This document shows positions 62,623-64,000 of a stretch of 64,000 nt of DNA, one piece after another; positions within the stretch are counted from its first letter, which is position 1, and every line of letters starts with the position of its first letter. A program made the translations under genes and the position numbers. This stretch comes from Neolewinella aquimaris (lineage in GTDB: Bacteria; Bacteroidota; Bacteroidia; Chitinophagales; Saprospiraceae): positions 288,973 to 352,972 of the forward strand of contig NZ_JACIFF010000006.1 of NCBI RefSeq assembly GCF_014197245.1, written 5' to 3'. Below the pieces are notes generated by a model. The model was not told where the DNA came from and ran no database searches. It was given only the letters and a program-made list of their open reading frames with translations.

Positions 62623-63765
62623 ATGATGAAGTCAGAAATTGCGGTCACGATAGTTGAGATCAACGGTACGAAGCACCTTTCGGTGCAGCCACTCGGCTAC
62701 GTAGATGACTTGTCGAAGCGACTGTATAGGTTAGGGTATTTCACCTTTGACGTCGATCTTCGTAGGTGGCTGGCACGGTTTGACGAGGATCTCGAAGCGG
62801 CATTGCATCAGGAATTTACTGGTGACCGCCACGTCGTGAGCGAAAGCGTAGTCCGGCAGGACGATCCACCGCGGCGGCAGTTTACACCGGCCGGGGCAAA
62901 GTCCGTGCCCCTGTCTCCGCACTGGGCGGATGCACTGCGATTAACGGAGGAGCAGCTCAGGGTTAAACGGTACAGTTGGCGCACCGTCAAAAGCTACCTT
63001 AGTCACCTGCGCATGTTCTTCATTGACCACAATGGGTTGCAGGTTGACGAGATAACGGAACCCGTCATACGACGGTATATTCTTCGGCGTACAAAGTCGG
63101 GCAGCTACTCCGCAAGTACGCAGAACCAACTGCTCAATGCCATCAAGTTCTGGTTCGAGCACGTGGAAGATCATCCAAAAACCTTCGTAGACCTGCGCCC
63201 CCGGAAGCCCTCTGATTTGCCTACCGTGCTTAGTGTAGAGGAAGTCAGGAGGTTATTCCAAGCTGTTGACAACATCAAGCACCGCTGTATTCTAAAAATG
63301 ATTTACGGCGGTGGGTTACGGCTTAGCGAGGCGACCAATCTGCGCATTGCGGATGTCCTTTCGGACCGCATGCAGCTGTTCATCCACGGTGGAAAGGGGA
63401 AGAAGGATCGTTACACCATCCTCAGTCAGAATGCTCTTGACGAACTGCGAGTCTACTTTCAGCACTATCGTCCAAGCTACTGGTTGTTTGAGGGGCAGAG
63501 TGGCGGTCAGTACTCGGTACGGAGCGTGCAATCGCTTTTCCGGCGGGCCGTGCAGAAGTCGCGGGTGAATCCTTACGCTACCGTGCACACCCTACGCCAC
63601 AGTTATGCGACTCATTTGCTGGAGCAGGGCGTGAGTTTGCGTCACATTCAGGAATTACTGGGGCACGAAAGCAGCAGGACAACCGAGCGGTACACCCGAG
63701 TGTCCAATGACGAAAAGCGGCGGATTATCAGTCCGCTGGACAGGTTGGATACTGATGAAGAGTAG
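62623..63765 (+). CDS. Tyrosine-type site-specific recombinase/integrase
   Basis: 380-residue tyrosine recombinase. The N-terminal about 95 residues look like an extra DNA-binding part; a SAM-like core-binding domain follows (near TVKSYLSHLRMFFIDHNG), then the catalytic domain with Arg in GGGLRLSEATNL, Lys in GGKGKKDRY, HTLRHSYATHLL, GHESSRTTERY with the nucleophile Tyr. It lacks the extra helix of integron integrases. No tRNA attachment site is adjacent. Possibly an integrase of a mobile element extending beyond 64 kb. Confidence 0.92.
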   Translation: MMKSEIAVTIVEINGTKHLSVQPLGYVDDLSKRLYRLGYFTFDVDLRRWLARFDEDLEAALHQEFTGDRHVVSESVVRQDDPPRRQFTPAGAKSVPLSPHWADALRLTEEQLRVKRYSWRTVKSYLSHLRMFFIDHNGLQVDEITEPVIRRYILRRTKSGSYSASTQNQLLNAIKFWFEHVEDHPKTFVDLRPRKPSDLPTVLSVEEVRRLFQAVDNIKHRCILKMIYGGGLRLSEATNLRIADVLSDRMQLFIHGGKGKKDRYTILSQNALDELRVYFQHYRPSYWLFEGQSGGQYSVRSVQSLFRRAVQKSRVNPYATVHTLRHSYATHLLEQGVSLRHIQELLGHESSRTTERYTRVSNDEKRRIISPLDRLDTDEE

Positions 63766-63959
63766 TTGCGCATACAGAGCGCTAGATTGGTGTATTCACG
63801 TCAATTAGCCTATTCACGTCAACCTCGGTATACCCGTCAATTAACGGAGTTGAGGGGGTAAACCAGCGTACAAGGACGGGCATTCACGCAATCGCATGCG
63901 ATTGTGTTAGCGGCAAATAATGTAAAAACTTCAACCCTACTAACTTAAAGATTCAAAGT
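63766..63959. other. Post-recombinase intergenic region
   Basis: 194 bases holding three 18-bp tandem units (63793-63846), a further related TTCACG word near 63882 and the palindrome CAATCGCATGCGATTG at 63889-63904. No gene seen inside it. Confidence 0.5.
63793..63846. repeat. Three 18-bp tandem repeats after the recombinase
   Basis: Units begin TATTCACGTCAA at 63793 and 63811 and TATACCCGTCAA at 63829. Such iterated sites near an integrase are often arm-binding or regulatory sites; the spacing also resembles plasmid iterons. Confidence 0.75.
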
Positions 63960-64000
63960 ATGAAAACCCCAACTGATGAGGAAATAAAATATGGTGCAGA
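63960..64000 (+). CDS. Start of an unidentified gene, 3' partial
   Basis: ATG at 63960 begins MKTPTDEEIKYGA and runs off the window after 13 codons. Too short to identify. It is in the same orientation as the recombinase and may be the next gene of a mobile element. Confidence 0.35.
   Translation, partial: MKTPTDEEIKYGA

Noticed and set aside
62623..64000. Chromosomal integron
   Set aside because: The recombinase lacks the integron-specific helix and I could not find a proper attC pair (RYYYAAC with GTTRRRY) in the 240 bases downstream.

Overview
The window reads as chromosomal DNA of a GC-rich Bacteroidota bacterium, most likely in or near the Saprospiria/Lewinella group. This is inference from gene content: a DUF4837 lipoprotein, bacillithiol-type proteins (YfiT/BstA-like, YtxJ), a TonB-receptor-like outer-membrane barrel with an N-terminal carboxypeptidase-like domain, an ExbB/ExbD operon with two ExbD copies, a tricorn-type S41 protease and CdaA. 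It is also supported by repeated Bacteroidota -7 promoter boxes (TAnnTTTG) before genes. No 16S rRNA gene or other taxonomic anchor is present. About 55 protein genes are packed on both strands with short gaps. Most are housekeeping or envelope genes.

Layout. 0-5 kb: acyltransferase, Ca2+/Na+ exchanger, hemA, and a large unknown protein. 5-11 kb: leucine biosynthesis (leuA, then leuC-leuD-leuB), interrupted by a convergent SCO1 lipoprotein and by a four-helix-bundle (S23-like) gene between leuC and leuD. 11-18 kb: lipoproteins, a YfiT-like protein, recX, an MscS channel, a pseudouridine synthase, and ytxJ with a nucleoside phosphorylase. 17.7-24.5 kb: TetR regulator plus a three-part RND efflux pump. 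24.5-27.2 kb: ruvX, def, a 4 x 41-bp tandem repeat, RNase HI, TatD. 27.2-30.1 kb: tRNA-Ser(GGA) with a duplicated 5' half, then an ExbB/ExbD-type energy-transducing operon. 30.2-36.5 kb: a frameshifted small gene, GH20 hexosaminidase, MFS transporter, DUF1080 lipoprotein, glycosyltransferase, DUF2461. 36.6-44.6 kb: ABC exporter, an AAA_14 ATPase remnant, argH, small proteins, nitroreductase, outer-membrane barrel. 44.6-59.3 kb: tricorn-like protease, SlyD-like PPIase, M20 peptidase, CdaA, OmpH/Skp, DMT transporter, carboxynorspermidine decarboxylase, Wzi-like barrel, ferredoxin, DksA-like protein, gamma carbonic anhydrase, phosphopantetheinyl transferase and WD40 protein. 59.3-62.3 kb: an octamer repeat array and gcvP. 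62.6-64 kb: a tyrosine recombinase followed by 18-bp repeats and the start of another gene.

Functional links. The leu genes form one pathway. ytxJ and the YfiT-like protein both point to bacillithiol as the low-molecular-weight thiol. TetR-TolC-MFP-RND is one efflux cassette. ExbB/ExbD supplies proton-motive energy to outer-membrane transport such as the barrel at 42 kb. GH20, MFS and DUF1080 suggest glycan use.

The most unusual material is non-coding or repeat DNA: a hairpin element in three copies whose stem bases covary, a palindromic octamer array that supplies both stop codons of a convergent gene pair, two palindromes inserted in frame in an ABC-exporter linker, an AT-rich repeat family at four sites, a tRNA-Ser duplication, and a set of promoters so close to the ATG that leaderless mRNAs are predicted. 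I did not find a convincing new defence or mobile system. The recombinase end is the best candidate for an element that continues past the window.
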